DNA from: CAYQQQ01 sp964420125
GTDB taxonomy: Bacteria > Actinomycetota > Acidimicrobiia > Acidimicrobiales > Microtrichaceae
Direction of reading: 5' to 3'
Assembly: GCA_964420125.1 (NCBI GenBank)
Contig: CAYQQQ010000006.1
Span: 138,996-202,995, forward strand
Length of the DNA: 64,000 nucleotides
Both the position numbers and the translations under genes were made by a program. Under the pieces are notes generated by a model. That model was not told the DNA's origin, searched no databases, and saw nothing but the letters and a program-made list of their open reading frames with translations. Numbering within the stretch: the stretch's first letter is position 1; each line of letters starts with the position of its first letter. Below, one piece after another: positions 14,625 through 21,538 of the stretch.

Positions 14625-15437
14625 GTGAGCCGAGACGACGCCATCGACCGAGCCGCCCCCGGCGCCCCGCGCCCCCCTGCGGACCTGTTCTCCCTGGAGG
14701 GGCGGGTCGCGGTGGTCACCGGAGCCTCCTCCGGCCTGGGACGCCGCTTCGCCGAGGTGCTGCACACGGCCGGCGCCGAGGTGGTGGTGGCCGCCCGCAG
14801 GGCGGACCGGTTGGAGGCGCTCGCCGAGCGCCTGGGCGACAGGGTGCGGGTGGTGCCCGCAGACCTCACCGACGCGAACGCCAGAGAGCACCTGGTGCAG
14901 ACAGCGCTGACCGTGAGCGGCTCGATCGACGTGCTGGTCAACAACGCCGGCTACGGCACCCCCGCCCCCGCCGAGACCGAGACCCTGGAGCACTTCGAGC
15001 ACACGATGGGGATCAACCTCACCGCCGTGTTCCACCTGAGCCAGCTCGCCGGGCGGCGCATGATCGCCGCCGGGAACGGCAGCATCGTCAACGTCGCCTC
15101 GATCCTCGGGCTGGTGGGTGCGGCCCCCGTGAAGGAGGCGTCCTACTGCGCGGCCAAGGGGGCGGTGGTGAACCTCACCCGGGCCCTGGGTGCCGAGTGG
15201 GCGCGCAAGGGGGTGCGGGTCAACGCCATCGCCCCGGGGTGGTTCCCCTCGGAGATGACCCAGGAGCAGATGTTCGACGACGCGGCCGGACTGGACTTCA
15301 TCGTGCGCAACACCCCGATGGCCCGAGGCGGCGACGAGCACGAGCTCGACGGGGCGCTGCTGTTCCTCGCCGGCGATGCCTCCACCTACGTGACCGGCCA
15401 GGTGCTGGCGGTGGACGGTGGCTGGCTGGCGCGCTGA
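14625..15437 (+). CDS. SDR-family NAD(P)-dependent oxidoreductase (FabG-like)
   Basis: Classical short-chain dehydrogenase, 270 residues: cofactor loop VTGASSGLGRRF, NNAGYG, the Ser of NVASILG, catalytic YCAAK (YxxxK), and VNAIAPGWFPSEM. The C-terminal FLAGDASTYVTGQVLAVDGGW is typical of FabG/gluconate-5-dehydrogenase-like members. The substrate is unknown. GTG 14625 is preferred to GTG 14619 because TAGCGT (14611-14616) then lies 8 nt upstream. It stands alone between a divergent VOC gene and a convergent thioredoxin-fold gene. Confidence 0.88.
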   Translation: MSRDDAIDRAAPGAPRPPADLFSLEGRVAVVTGASSGLGRRFAEVLHTAGAEVVVAARRADRLEALAERLGDRVRVVPADLTDANAREHLVQTALTVSGSIDVLVNNAGYGTPAPAETETLEHFEHTMGINLTAVFHLSQLAGRRMIAAGNGSIVNVASILGLVGAAPVKEASYCAAKGAVVNLTRALGAEWARKGVRVNAIAPGWFPSEMTQEQMFDDAAGLDFIVRNTPMARGGDEHELDGALLFLAGDASTYVTGQVLAVDGGWLAR

Positions 15438-15445
15438 ACGGGGGT

Positions 15446-15461
15446 GGCGCGGTTGCGCGCC
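15446..15461. terminator. Hairpin between convergent genes
   Basis: GGCGCG (15446-15451) and CGCGCC (15456-15461) pair around GTTG in the 35-bp gap between the SDR stop and the next gene's stop; a likely bidirectional terminator. Confidence 0.45.
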
Positions 15462-15472
15462 GAGCGCTCAGC

Positions 15473-15955
15473 TCAGCCTGCGACGGGCGTGCCCGGGAAG
15501 GCGACCGGGTCGTTCGGGCGGGGGAACGCCGGGCGCTTCCAGGCGAGGATCCGGGCGAGCTCGTCGGTGATGGGCCGCCAGGTGGCGGGGTCCCAGCCGT
15601 CGGCCCTGCCCATCAGCGTCTGGTTGGTCCCGACGTGCACCAGGGCCGGGATCTCCTCCACGCCCAGGGCGGCCACCGCCTCGCGATCGGGATCGCAGAA
15701 GGTGAGGAACCGCTCCGCATAGGGGCCGAGGAAGGCCTTCGCGTCGTCCTCGATGCAGGTGATCAGCCACGCCGTGCGGCAGTCGGCCTCCTGCAGCTGC
15801 GAGAGCACGTTGACCGCTGCCTCCAGCACCCAGGCGCTCTGGTCGGTGTAGGGGTCGAGGACCACCGCCACGAGGTGGAACAGCTGGGTCTGGTCGGCCA
15901 GCGTGATGGGCTCGCCGCCGAGGGGATGCAGCTTGACGTCGGTGTTGAGGGCCAC
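15473..15955 (-). CDS. Thioredoxin-fold protein of unknown function
   Basis: The 160-residue protein reads like a redoxin: beta strands around LVAVVLDPYTDQSAWVLEAA and CRTAWLITCIEDDAKAF, then LGVEEIPALVHVG, which resembles the thioredoxin cis-Pro loop. There is no CxxC pair; the cysteines are isolated. A catalytic redox role is therefore unlikely without a partner. GTG 15955 fits a leaderless start (TATCGT, 15964-15969, 8 nt upstream). It diverges from the 16030 gene. Confidence 0.6.
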   Translation of the reverse strand: MALNTDVKLHPLGGEPITLADQTQLFHLVAVVLDPYTDQSAWVLEAAVNVLSQLQEADCRTAWLITCIEDDAKAFLGPYAERFLTFCDPDREAVAALGVEEIPALVHVGTNQTLMGRADGWDPATWRPITDELARILAWKRPAFPRPNDPVAFPGTPVAG

Positions 15956-15963
15956 GGGCGGTG

Positions 15964-16023
15964 ACGATAGCGCGACGGGTTCCCCCGCCCCCACTCCCGG
16001 GCGACCCTGTGCCCGCCTACCAT
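15964..16023. promoter_or_regulatory. Divergent leaderless promoter region
   Basis: Minus -10 box TATCGT (15964-15969) is 8 nt before GTG 15955 and plus -10 box TACCAT (16018-16023) is 6 nt before GTG 16030. All control for both genes must fit within about 75 bp. Confidence 0.5.
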
Positions 16024-16029
16024 CGTGGG

Positions 16030-16644
16030 GTGCATCCGATCGAGCGCCTCCGCTTCGTGGCTCGGGCCCAGGGCGTGCCCGGCGACGTGCTGGCGGTGGA
16101 GGCCGCCCGTGCGCTCATGACCTTCGCGGAGGACCCCGCCGGCATGACCGCCGCCTGCCGCAGGGTGCTGGCCCGCCAGGTCACCTGCGGGCCGCTCTGG
16201 TGGGTCTGCGCCCGCCTGCTCACCGCCGACTCGGTGCTCGATGCTGCCCGGGAGAGCATCCACCGCCTCGAGGCCGACACCACCCTCGCCGAGGTCTCCC
16301 TGGCCCTGGATGCGCAGGTCGGCACGGAGGCACCCGAGGTGGTCCTCGTGCACGCCACCGCCTTCGGCTTCGACGGCGCGCTGGTGCTGGCCGAAGACCT
16401 CGACGACCTCGACGACCGCCCCGACGCCGATGCCTGGCTGGTCGGGGGGGTGGGTTGCCACCTCGCCGAACCGCTCTGGGAGACCGCCCTGGCCCACCAC
16501 CACGACGACGGCACCGCCCGGATCGTGCGGGCACCGATGGACCGGTTCGCCGACGTGGTCGGGCCCACCGGTCGTTCGCCGGTGGACCGCCTCGGTGCCC
16601 CCGACTGCCCGGTTGCGCCGGAGCTGCTCCGCCTGGCGGGTTGA
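16030..16644 (+). CDS. Conserved-looking protein of unknown function
   Basis: The 204-residue product was not recognised with confidence. The N-terminal half is helical and Ala-rich (FVARAQGVPGDVLAVEAARALM); the second half has an alternating pattern VVLVHATAFGFDGALVL and DAWLVGGVGCHLAEPLWETAL, faintly like a Rossmann or IF-2B-like fold. It has no signal peptide or TM helix, so it is probably cytoplasmic. GTG 16030 is set by the -10 box TACCAT 6 nt upstream. It precedes the GH36-like/PimB-like pair by 90 bp with a separate -10. Confidence 0.5.
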   Translation: MHPIERLRFVARAQGVPGDVLAVEAARALMTFAEDPAGMTAACRRVLARQVTCGPLWWVCARLLTADSVLDAARESIHRLEADTTLAEVSLALDAQVGTEAPEVVLVHATAFGFDGALVLAEDLDDLDDRPDADAWLVGGVGCHLAEPLWETALAHHHDDGTARIVRAPMDRFADVVGPTGRSPVDRLGAPDCPVAPELLRLAG

Positions 16645-16667
16645 GCCTCACCGCAGGCGACGCCTGG

Positions 16668-16673
16668 TAGGTT
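16668..16673 (+). promoter_or_regulatory. -10 box of the GH36-PimB unit
   Basis: TAGGTT, placing the mRNA 5' end near the ATG at 16683, which opens a 16-codon reading frame and not the GH36 frame. Confidence 0.45.
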
Positions 16674-16682
16674 CACCGCGCG

Positions 16683-16733
16683 ATGGGTGCTCTCGATCCT
16701 TCGCCGACCCCACCGACACGGCGGGGTCTCTGA
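16683..16733 (+). other. Short upstream ORF (16 codons) or frameshifted N-terminus of the GH36-like gene
   Basis: ATG 16683 lies 9 nt after the -10 box, the usual leaderless distance, and reads MGALDPSPTPPTRRGL before a TGA at 16731-16733. The GH36 GTG at 16735 begins one base after that stop. Either this is a leader peptide allowing reinitiation, or the GGGG run near 16722 has one base too many and this is the true N-terminus. Confidence 0.35.
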
Positions 16734-16734
16734 G

Positions 16735-18420
16735 GTGGAGCTCCACCGCCACCGCACCAGCGTCGACGCCACCGATCCCTCCGCGGTCGAGGTGCACCTG
16801 CGCCCCGACGAGCGGGGCTTCCGCTGGCGGGTGGCCAACTCCGGGCGCGCCGCGGTGACGGTCCGCTCGGTCGTCGCGGTGCACACGCTCGGCGGACTGG
16901 CCGGACGGCTGCGGGTCTTCTGCAACGGCCACCAGTCACGCAGCGAGACCTCGACGCAGGTCCTCGGCGTCGACGTCGATCCTGCGGCCGTGCCGGGAGC
17001 TCCGCTGCTGGAGGTCCACGCCCACCACAGCGATCCCGAGGGCGCCCGTGCCGACACGCTGCGCTCCGAGCTGGTCACCGTGCTCCTCGACGACCGAGCC
17101 GCCGTGCTGGCCGGGTTCCTCGGCGGGGACCTGCACGACGGCGTGCTGTCGGTGGGTCCCGGCCAGACCGGCCAGGAGCTGCGGGTGCAGGCCTACCTGG
17201 GCGACGTGGTGCTGCGCCCCGGCGAGGAGCGGGAGCTGCACGACGTGTGGGTGCACCCGGTGCAGGACCCACAGGCGGGACTGGCGGCGTGGGCGCAGGA
17301 GTGCGGCCGTCGTTCCCTCGCCCGCACCCGTGCCCCGCAGCAGGTCGGGTGGTGCGGTGGTCACCACTACGGAGACCACCTCGGCGAGCTGGAAGTCCGC
17401 CAGAACCTGGCGGCGGTGGGCGGATGGCCCCTCGACGTGTTCGAGATCGACGCCGGCTACCAGGCGGCGGTGGGGGACTGGCTGGCCACCAACGAGCGCT
17501 TCCCGTCGGGGCTGGCGTCGTTGGCCGCCGCCGTGTCGAGCGCGGGGTGCCGCCCCGGTCTGTGGCTGGCGCCGTTCCTGGTGGGCGCCGACGCCGTGCT
17601 CGCCGCCGAGCATCCGGACTGGGTCGCCCGTCACCTCGACGGCGGTCCGCTCACCGCCCTCTACGACAGCCGTTGGGGAGGCTTCGTCCACGCGCTCGAC
17701 ACCTCGCACCCCGGTGTCCAGGACCACCTCCGGGCACTCGGCGCCGCGCTGGTCGAGCTGGGGTTCACCTACCTGAAGCTGGGCCACACCGGTGCACCGG
17801 GGCTCCCGGGGGCCTTCCACGATCCGTCGATGACGCCGGCGCAACGGGTCCGAGCCGGCCTCGACGCCCTCCGCGACGGGGTCGGCGCCTCGACGGTGCT
17901 GGTCGGCAGCGGCGCCCCGCTGGGGCCGTCGATCGGGGTGGTCGATGCCATGCGGATCGGTCCGGACGTGGCGCCGTGGTGGTCGCCACGCCAGGACCTG
18001 TGGGGCGCGCCGCCGTACCTGGGCACCATCCCCGCCACCCGCAACGCCTGGCGCAACACGATGACCCGCTCGTTCCTGCACCGGCGCCTGTGGCTCAACG
18101 ACCCGGACTGCGTGCTGCTGCGCGCCGAGGACGACGACGAGCTGAGCCGCGAGCAGCTGCGCGCCTGGGCGCTGCTGGTGGCGGCCAGCGGTGGTTCGGT
18201 GATGGTCTCCGACGAGCTGGGCCTGCTGGGCCCGGGGGCACGCGACCTGCTCGAGGAGGTGCTGCGGATCTCCCGGCGGGTCGATGCCGCGGCGGTGCAG
18301 GGCGACGTCCCCGTGTGCGACGACCTGTTCGACCAGGCCGTGCCGGGACGGCTGCGGGGCGACGGCGTGCGCTTCGAGGGCGACCCCGACCACGGCTCGG
18401 CCCGCGTGGTCACGTTCTGA
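16735..18420 (+). CDS. GH36-like (alpha-galactosidase family) protein lacking the catalytic nucleophile
   Basis: Homologous to clan GH-D alpha-galactosidases: an N-terminal beta domain, then a barrel with QVGWCGGHHYGDHLGE, VFEIDAGYQAAVGDW, CRPGLWLAPFLVG, the beta-strand GFTYLKL, and GSGAPLGPSIGVVDAMRIGPDVAPWW with the acid/base Asp. Where the family has the nucleophile Asp (LKLD), this protein has Gly (codon GGC at 17782-17784) followed by His. It may be inactive, a binding protein, or use another mechanism. No signal peptide is seen. The start is uncertain: GTG 16735 or in-frame GTG 16687. The next gene follows after 10 nt, so they form an operon. Confidence 0.75.
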   Translation: MELHRHRTSVDATDPSAVEVHLRPDERGFRWRVANSGRAAVTVRSVVAVHTLGGLAGRLRVFCNGHQSRSETSTQVLGVDVDPAAVPGAPLLEVHAHHSDPEGARADTLRSELVTVLLDDRAAVLAGFLGGDLHDGVLSVGPGQTGQELRVQAYLGDVVLRPGEERELHDVWVHPVQDPQAGLAAWAQECGRRSLARTRAPQQVGWCGGHHYGDHLGELEVRQNLAAVGGWPLDVFEIDAGYQAAVGDWLATNERFPSGLASLAAAVSSAGCRPGLWLAPFLVGADAVLAAEHPDWVARHLDGGPLTALYDSRWGGFVHALDTSHPGVQDHLRALGAALVELGFTYLKLGHTGAPGLPGAFHDPSMTPAQRVRAGLDALRDGVGASTVLVGSGAPLGPSIGVVDAMRIGPDVAPWWSPRQDLWGAPPYLGTIPATRNAWRNTMTRSFLHRRLWLNDPDCVLLRAEDDDELSREQLRAWALLVAASGGSVMVSDELGLLGPGARDLLEEVLRISRRVDAAAVQGDVPVCDDLFDQAVPGRLRGDGVRFEGDPDHGSARVVTF

Positions 18421-18430
18421 GGGGGCGGCG

Positions 18431-19567
18431 GTGCGCGTGCTGGTGGTCACCAACGACCTGCCCCCGAGGGTGGGCGGCATCCAGTACTACGTGGACCAGC
18501 TCGCCAAGGGGCTGGTGGCCGCCGGCGACGAGGTCGTGCTGTTCGGCTCCCGCTCCCCCGGCGCGGAGGCCTGGGATGCGGAGGCCCCCTACGAGGTGGT
18601 GCGGGCCGCCACGTCGGTGCTGCTGCCGACCCCGGCGGTGCGCCGCCGGGTGCACCGCCTGGTGGAGCGCACCGGCGCCGAGGTGGTGGTGTTCGGCGCC
18701 GCCTTCCCGCTGGGCCTGATGGGGCCCGGGATCCGGGCCCGCACCGGGGTGCCCTACGTGGCCTTCACCCACGGCCTGGAGGTGTCGGCGGTGCGCGCCC
18801 CCGGGGGCTGGCTGCCCTTGCGTCGCATCGGCGACGGTGCAGGTGCCGTCACCTACGTGTCCCGTTGGTGCCGTGGTCTGCTGGAGCCGGCGTTCGGTCC
18901 ACGGCCCCGCCACGTCATGCTGCCCCCGGCGGTGGATCCCACGGAGTACCACCCCGGTGTCCTCGGTGCGCCGGCGCGGCGCCGCCACGGTGTGGGCCCC
19001 GACGAGCCGCTGGTGGTGTGCGTGTCGCGGCTGGTGCCCCGCAAGGGCCAGGACGTGCTGATCGAGGGGCTCGGGGAGCTGCGCCGGCGGGTGCCCGGTG
19101 CCCGTCTGATGATCGTCGGTGGCGGTCCTCACGAGGAGCCGCTGCGTCGTCAGGCCGAGGCGGCCGGCGTGGCCGACCACGTGGTGTTCACGGGCATGGT
19201 GACCGGCGAGGAGCTGCCCGGCTGCTTCGCGGCGGCGGACGTCTTCGCCATGCCCTGCCGCGAGCGGCGTCGTGGCCTCGAGGTGGAGGCGTTCGGCATC
19301 GTGTTCATCCAGGCCGAGGCGGTGGGTGTGCCGGTGGTGGCCGGCAACATCGGCGGCGTGCCGGACTCGCTGGTGGACGGTCGCACCGGGGTGCTGGTCG
19401 ACGGCACGGACGACGCGGCGGTCGTCGACGCGCTGGCGGGGCTGCTGGGCGACGACGGCCGTCGCCGTCGGATGGGCGAGGCCGCGGCCGAGCTCGTCGC
19501 CGAGGGGTTCACCTGGCCCCACCGCACCGACGAGCTGCGCCGGCTGCTGGCCGAGGTCGCCGGCTGA
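18431..19567 (+). CDS. GT4 glycosyltransferase, PimB-like (mannosyltransferase)
   Basis: GT-B glycosyltransferase of 378 residues. N-terminal VRVLVVTNDLPPRVGGIQYYV (acceptor domain glycine-rich loop), HGLEVSA, the donor-domain start VVCVSRLVPRKGQDVLI, and the donor site DVFAMPCRERRRGLEVEAFGIVFIQAEA with the EAFGIV E-x7-E motif. The MPCR...GLEVE...GIVF context is that of mycobacterial PimB (GDP-mannose: PIM1 mannosyltransferase) and MgtA, so it probably adds mannose to a membrane glycolipid at the inner leaflet. GTG 18431 is preceded by GGGGGCGGCG and sits 10 nt after the GH36-like gene. Confidence 0.82.
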   Translation: MRVLVVTNDLPPRVGGIQYYVDQLAKGLVAAGDEVVLFGSRSPGAEAWDAEAPYEVVRAATSVLLPTPAVRRRVHRLVERTGAEVVVFGAAFPLGLMGPGIRARTGVPYVAFTHGLEVSAVRAPGGWLPLRRIGDGAGAVTYVSRWCRGLLEPAFGPRPRHVMLPPAVDPTEYHPGVLGAPARRRHGVGPDEPLVVCVSRLVPRKGQDVLIEGLGELRRRVPGARLMIVGGGPHEEPLRRQAEAAGVADHVVFTGMVTGEELPGCFAAADVFAMPCRERRRGLEVEAFGIVFIQAEAVGVPVVAGNIGGVPDSLVDGRTGVLVDGTDDAAVVDALAGLLGDDGRRRRMGEAAAELVAEGFTWPHRTDELRRLLAEVAG

Positions 19568-19599
19568 CAGCTGCGGGGGCGGATGGCCGAGTTCGCCGC

Positions 19600-19655
19600 G
19601 GGCCGAACCGGGCCGAGCCGAACCGGGCCGAGCCGGGCCGAGCCGGGCCGAGCCG
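19600..19655 (+). repeat. 10-bp GC-rich tandem repeat
   Basis: About five copies of GGGCCGAGCC (one variant with AACC, one shortened) begin 33 bp after the glycosyltransferase stop, in the 298-bp convergent gap before the peroxiredoxin gene. No ORF with recognisable content covers it. Confidence 0.65.
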
Positions 19656-19689
19656 ACTCGCTGGCAGGAGCGTCCGATCCTTCCGCGCG

Positions 19690-19771
19690 CTCTGCCTGCG
19701 GATCACCTCTGGAGGCAGAGGACGCGACATGTCGATCGCTGCGCCTCCAGAGTCCATCTGAAGGCGCAGCG
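19690..19771 (+). other. Mutually exclusive hairpins in an intergenic region (possible structured RNA)
   Basis: Three inverted repeats interlock. A: CTCTGCCT (19690-19697) with AGGCAGAG (19713-19720). B: CTCTGGAGGC (19707-19716) with GCCTCCAGAG (19743-19752). C: CGCTGCGCCT (19737-19746) with AGGCGCAGCG (19762-19771). All are perfect. B shares bases with both A and C, so the fold is either A+C or B. The palindrome CGACATGTCG (19723-19732) lies between. No coding sequence is evident. Confidence 0.45.
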
Positions 19772-19865
19772 GTCCACGTCGCGAACGGCAGCGCTCGAGC
19801 CGGGCAGCCGCGCGATGGCGGCACGGTCCCCGTGACGTCGTGCGCGCGGGGCGGCCTGTGGCCGC

Positions 19866-20327
19866 TCAGACCTTGGCGAGTCCGGCGGTGTACTGCTCGA
19901 AGGGGCGCGCTTCGCCGAGGCCGCCCGAGCGGAACGTGTCGGCCACCGACCCGTCCTTGTCGACCACGACCGTGAGCCGCTCGGCGCAGCCCAGGGCGTC
20001 GTTGAAGCACCCGTAGGCCTGGGCGACCTCGCCGTGGGGCCAGCCGTCGGAGAGCAGCGGGAAGTTGTAGCCCTCCTGCTCCTTCCAGGCCTTCAGGGTG
20101 GGGGCGCGGTCGCAGGTGATGGCGAGCACCTGGTTGTCGGCGGTGTCGAAGGCGTTGAGGTTGTCGCGGAGCTCGCACAGCTCGCCCTGGCACACACCGG
20201 TGAAGGCGAAGGGGATGAACACGAGGGTCACCGACTTCTCCCCGCGGAACGACGAGAGGGTGACCTCGTTGCCGTCGGTGTCCTTGAGGGTGAAGTCGGG
20301 GGCCTGGTCGCCGGCGTTGAGGGTCAT
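19866..20327 (-). CDS. ahpE: Peroxiredoxin, AhpE type
   Basis: Reduces H2O2, organic peroxides or peroxynitrite in the cytoplasm. The 153 residues show LVFIPFAFTGVCQGELCELRD, where the family's P-x3-T-x2-C site is written PFAFTGVC, matching mycobacterial AhpE (FTGICQGEL). A second Cys lies five residues on and a third in FNDALGCAERL, so a resolving Cys is possible, unlike the classic 1-Cys enzyme. ATG 20327 has GGAGAT 8 nt upstream; this gene is not leaderless. Confidence 0.9.
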   Translation of the reverse strand: MTLNAGDQAPDFTLKDTDGNEVTLSSFRGEKSVTLVFIPFAFTGVCQGELCELRDNLNAFDTADNQVLAITCDRAPTLKAWKEQEGYNFPLLSDGWPHGEVAQAYGCFNDALGCAERLTVVVDKDGSVADTFRSGGLGEARPFEQYTAGLAKV

Positions 20328-20396
20328 GGTGTCGGATCTCCGCTGGTGCGTCGGTGGACGGGGTCGCCGGGTCGGGTGAACCGGCAGGCCGGCGCG

Positions 20397-21398
20397 TCAG
20401 CCGAAGCGTCGCACCAACCAGTCGGTGACCAACCCGTTGACCTCCTCCGGGTATTCCTGCTGCACCCAATGGCCTGCCCTCGACACGGTGTGCAGCTCGA
20501 GGTCCGAGCACCGCTCGGGCATCCGCGCCGCGAGGTGGGGAGGCAGGGCGGCGTCCCACTCGGCGCACAGCATCAGCGCCGGGACCTCCAGCGGGGCCCG
20601 GCCCACGTCGTGGTAGGTGGCGTCGTTGGCGTCGATGTTGCGGTACCAGTTGATCGCCCCTCGGAACCCGCTGCGCTCGAAGGCCTGCACGTAGTGGTCG
20701 AGCTCCTCGGGGGAGGCCACCGGCTCGGCCAGCCTCGGGAGGTCGTCGAGGCGGAGGAACGGGTTGAAGGTGGCGCCGGCCTCACGGGCGATCCCGTGCT
20801 CGGCGAGGCGGGAGGGGTCGACCCCGCCGACCATCAGCGCCTCGAACACGGCGCGCACGTCGCGCTCGAGCACGGGCTCGGCCACGCCGGGGCGCTGGAA
20901 CCAGAGCATGTACATCTGGTCGTCCTCGTCGAACATCTCCCGCAAGCGCACCGTGGTGGGGAACGGGGTGTACGGCGTGCCGATGCCCACCACCCCGGCC
21001 ACCCGATCGGGGTGCAGGAACGGCATGGCCCAGGCCACGAAGCCGCCCCAGTCGTGGCCGACGAAGACGGCGCGCTCGATCTCCAGGCAGTCGAGCAGGT
21101 CGGCCAGGTCGCCGCAGAGCTGGCCGAGGCCGTAGGCCTCCACCGCCGCCGGCGCGGAGCTGGCCCCGTAGCCCCGTTGGTCAGGGGCGATGGCGCGGAA
21201 GCCGGCATCCGCGAGGGCGGGGAGCTGGTGGCGCCAGGAGTAGGCGAGCTCGGGGAACCCGTGGCACAGCACCACGGGCGGCCGGTCACCGCCGTCGCCG
21301 AGCTCGTGCACCGACAGGTGGACCTCCTCGGCGGGTGGCCCGGAGGGGTCGTGGCGGCCCGAGAGGGTGTGGTGCACGGCAGGGGGGAAGGCGGTCAT
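20397..21398 (-). CDS. Alpha/beta hydrolase, epoxide-hydrolase-like
   Basis: The 333-residue protein has VVLCHGFPELAYSWRHQLPAL (oxyanion HGFPE), APDQRGYGAS, the nucleophile elbow FVGHDWGGFVAWAM with Asp as nucleophile, FRGAINWYRNI in the cap (Tyr proton donor), and the C-terminal SRAGHWVQQEYP with the catalytic His. This is the soluble epoxide hydrolase pattern. ATG 21398 is leaderless: TACGGT (21407-21412, minus) 8 nt upstream. It probably opens epoxides from lipids or xenobiotics; the substrate is unknown. Confidence 0.85.
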   Translation of the reverse strand: MTAFPPAVHHTLSGRHDPSGPPAEEVHLSVHELGDGGDRPPVVLCHGFPELAYSWRHQLPALADAGFRAIAPDQRGYGASSAPAAVEAYGLGQLCGDLADLLDCLEIERAVFVGHDWGGFVAWAMPFLHPDRVAGVVGIGTPYTPFPTTVRLREMFDEDDQMYMLWFQRPGVAEPVLERDVRAVFEALMVGGVDPSRLAEHGIAREAGATFNPFLRLDDLPRLAEPVASPEELDHYVQAFERSGFRGAINWYRNIDANDATYHDVGRAPLEVPALMLCAEWDAALPPHLAARMPERCSDLELHTVSRAGHWVQQEYPEEVNGLVTDWLVRRFG

Positions 21399-21538
21399 CG
21401 GCGCGAACCGTAGCGGAGCAGGCCGCCGCGGGGTCGGGCCCAGGATCGGGTCCGCCCTGCGCCGGACCCGGCGGACGTCGTGCGACCTGTGGCGGAGTGC
21501 CTATGGCGGAGGCCGCGACCGAGGGGTACCTTCGGGCG

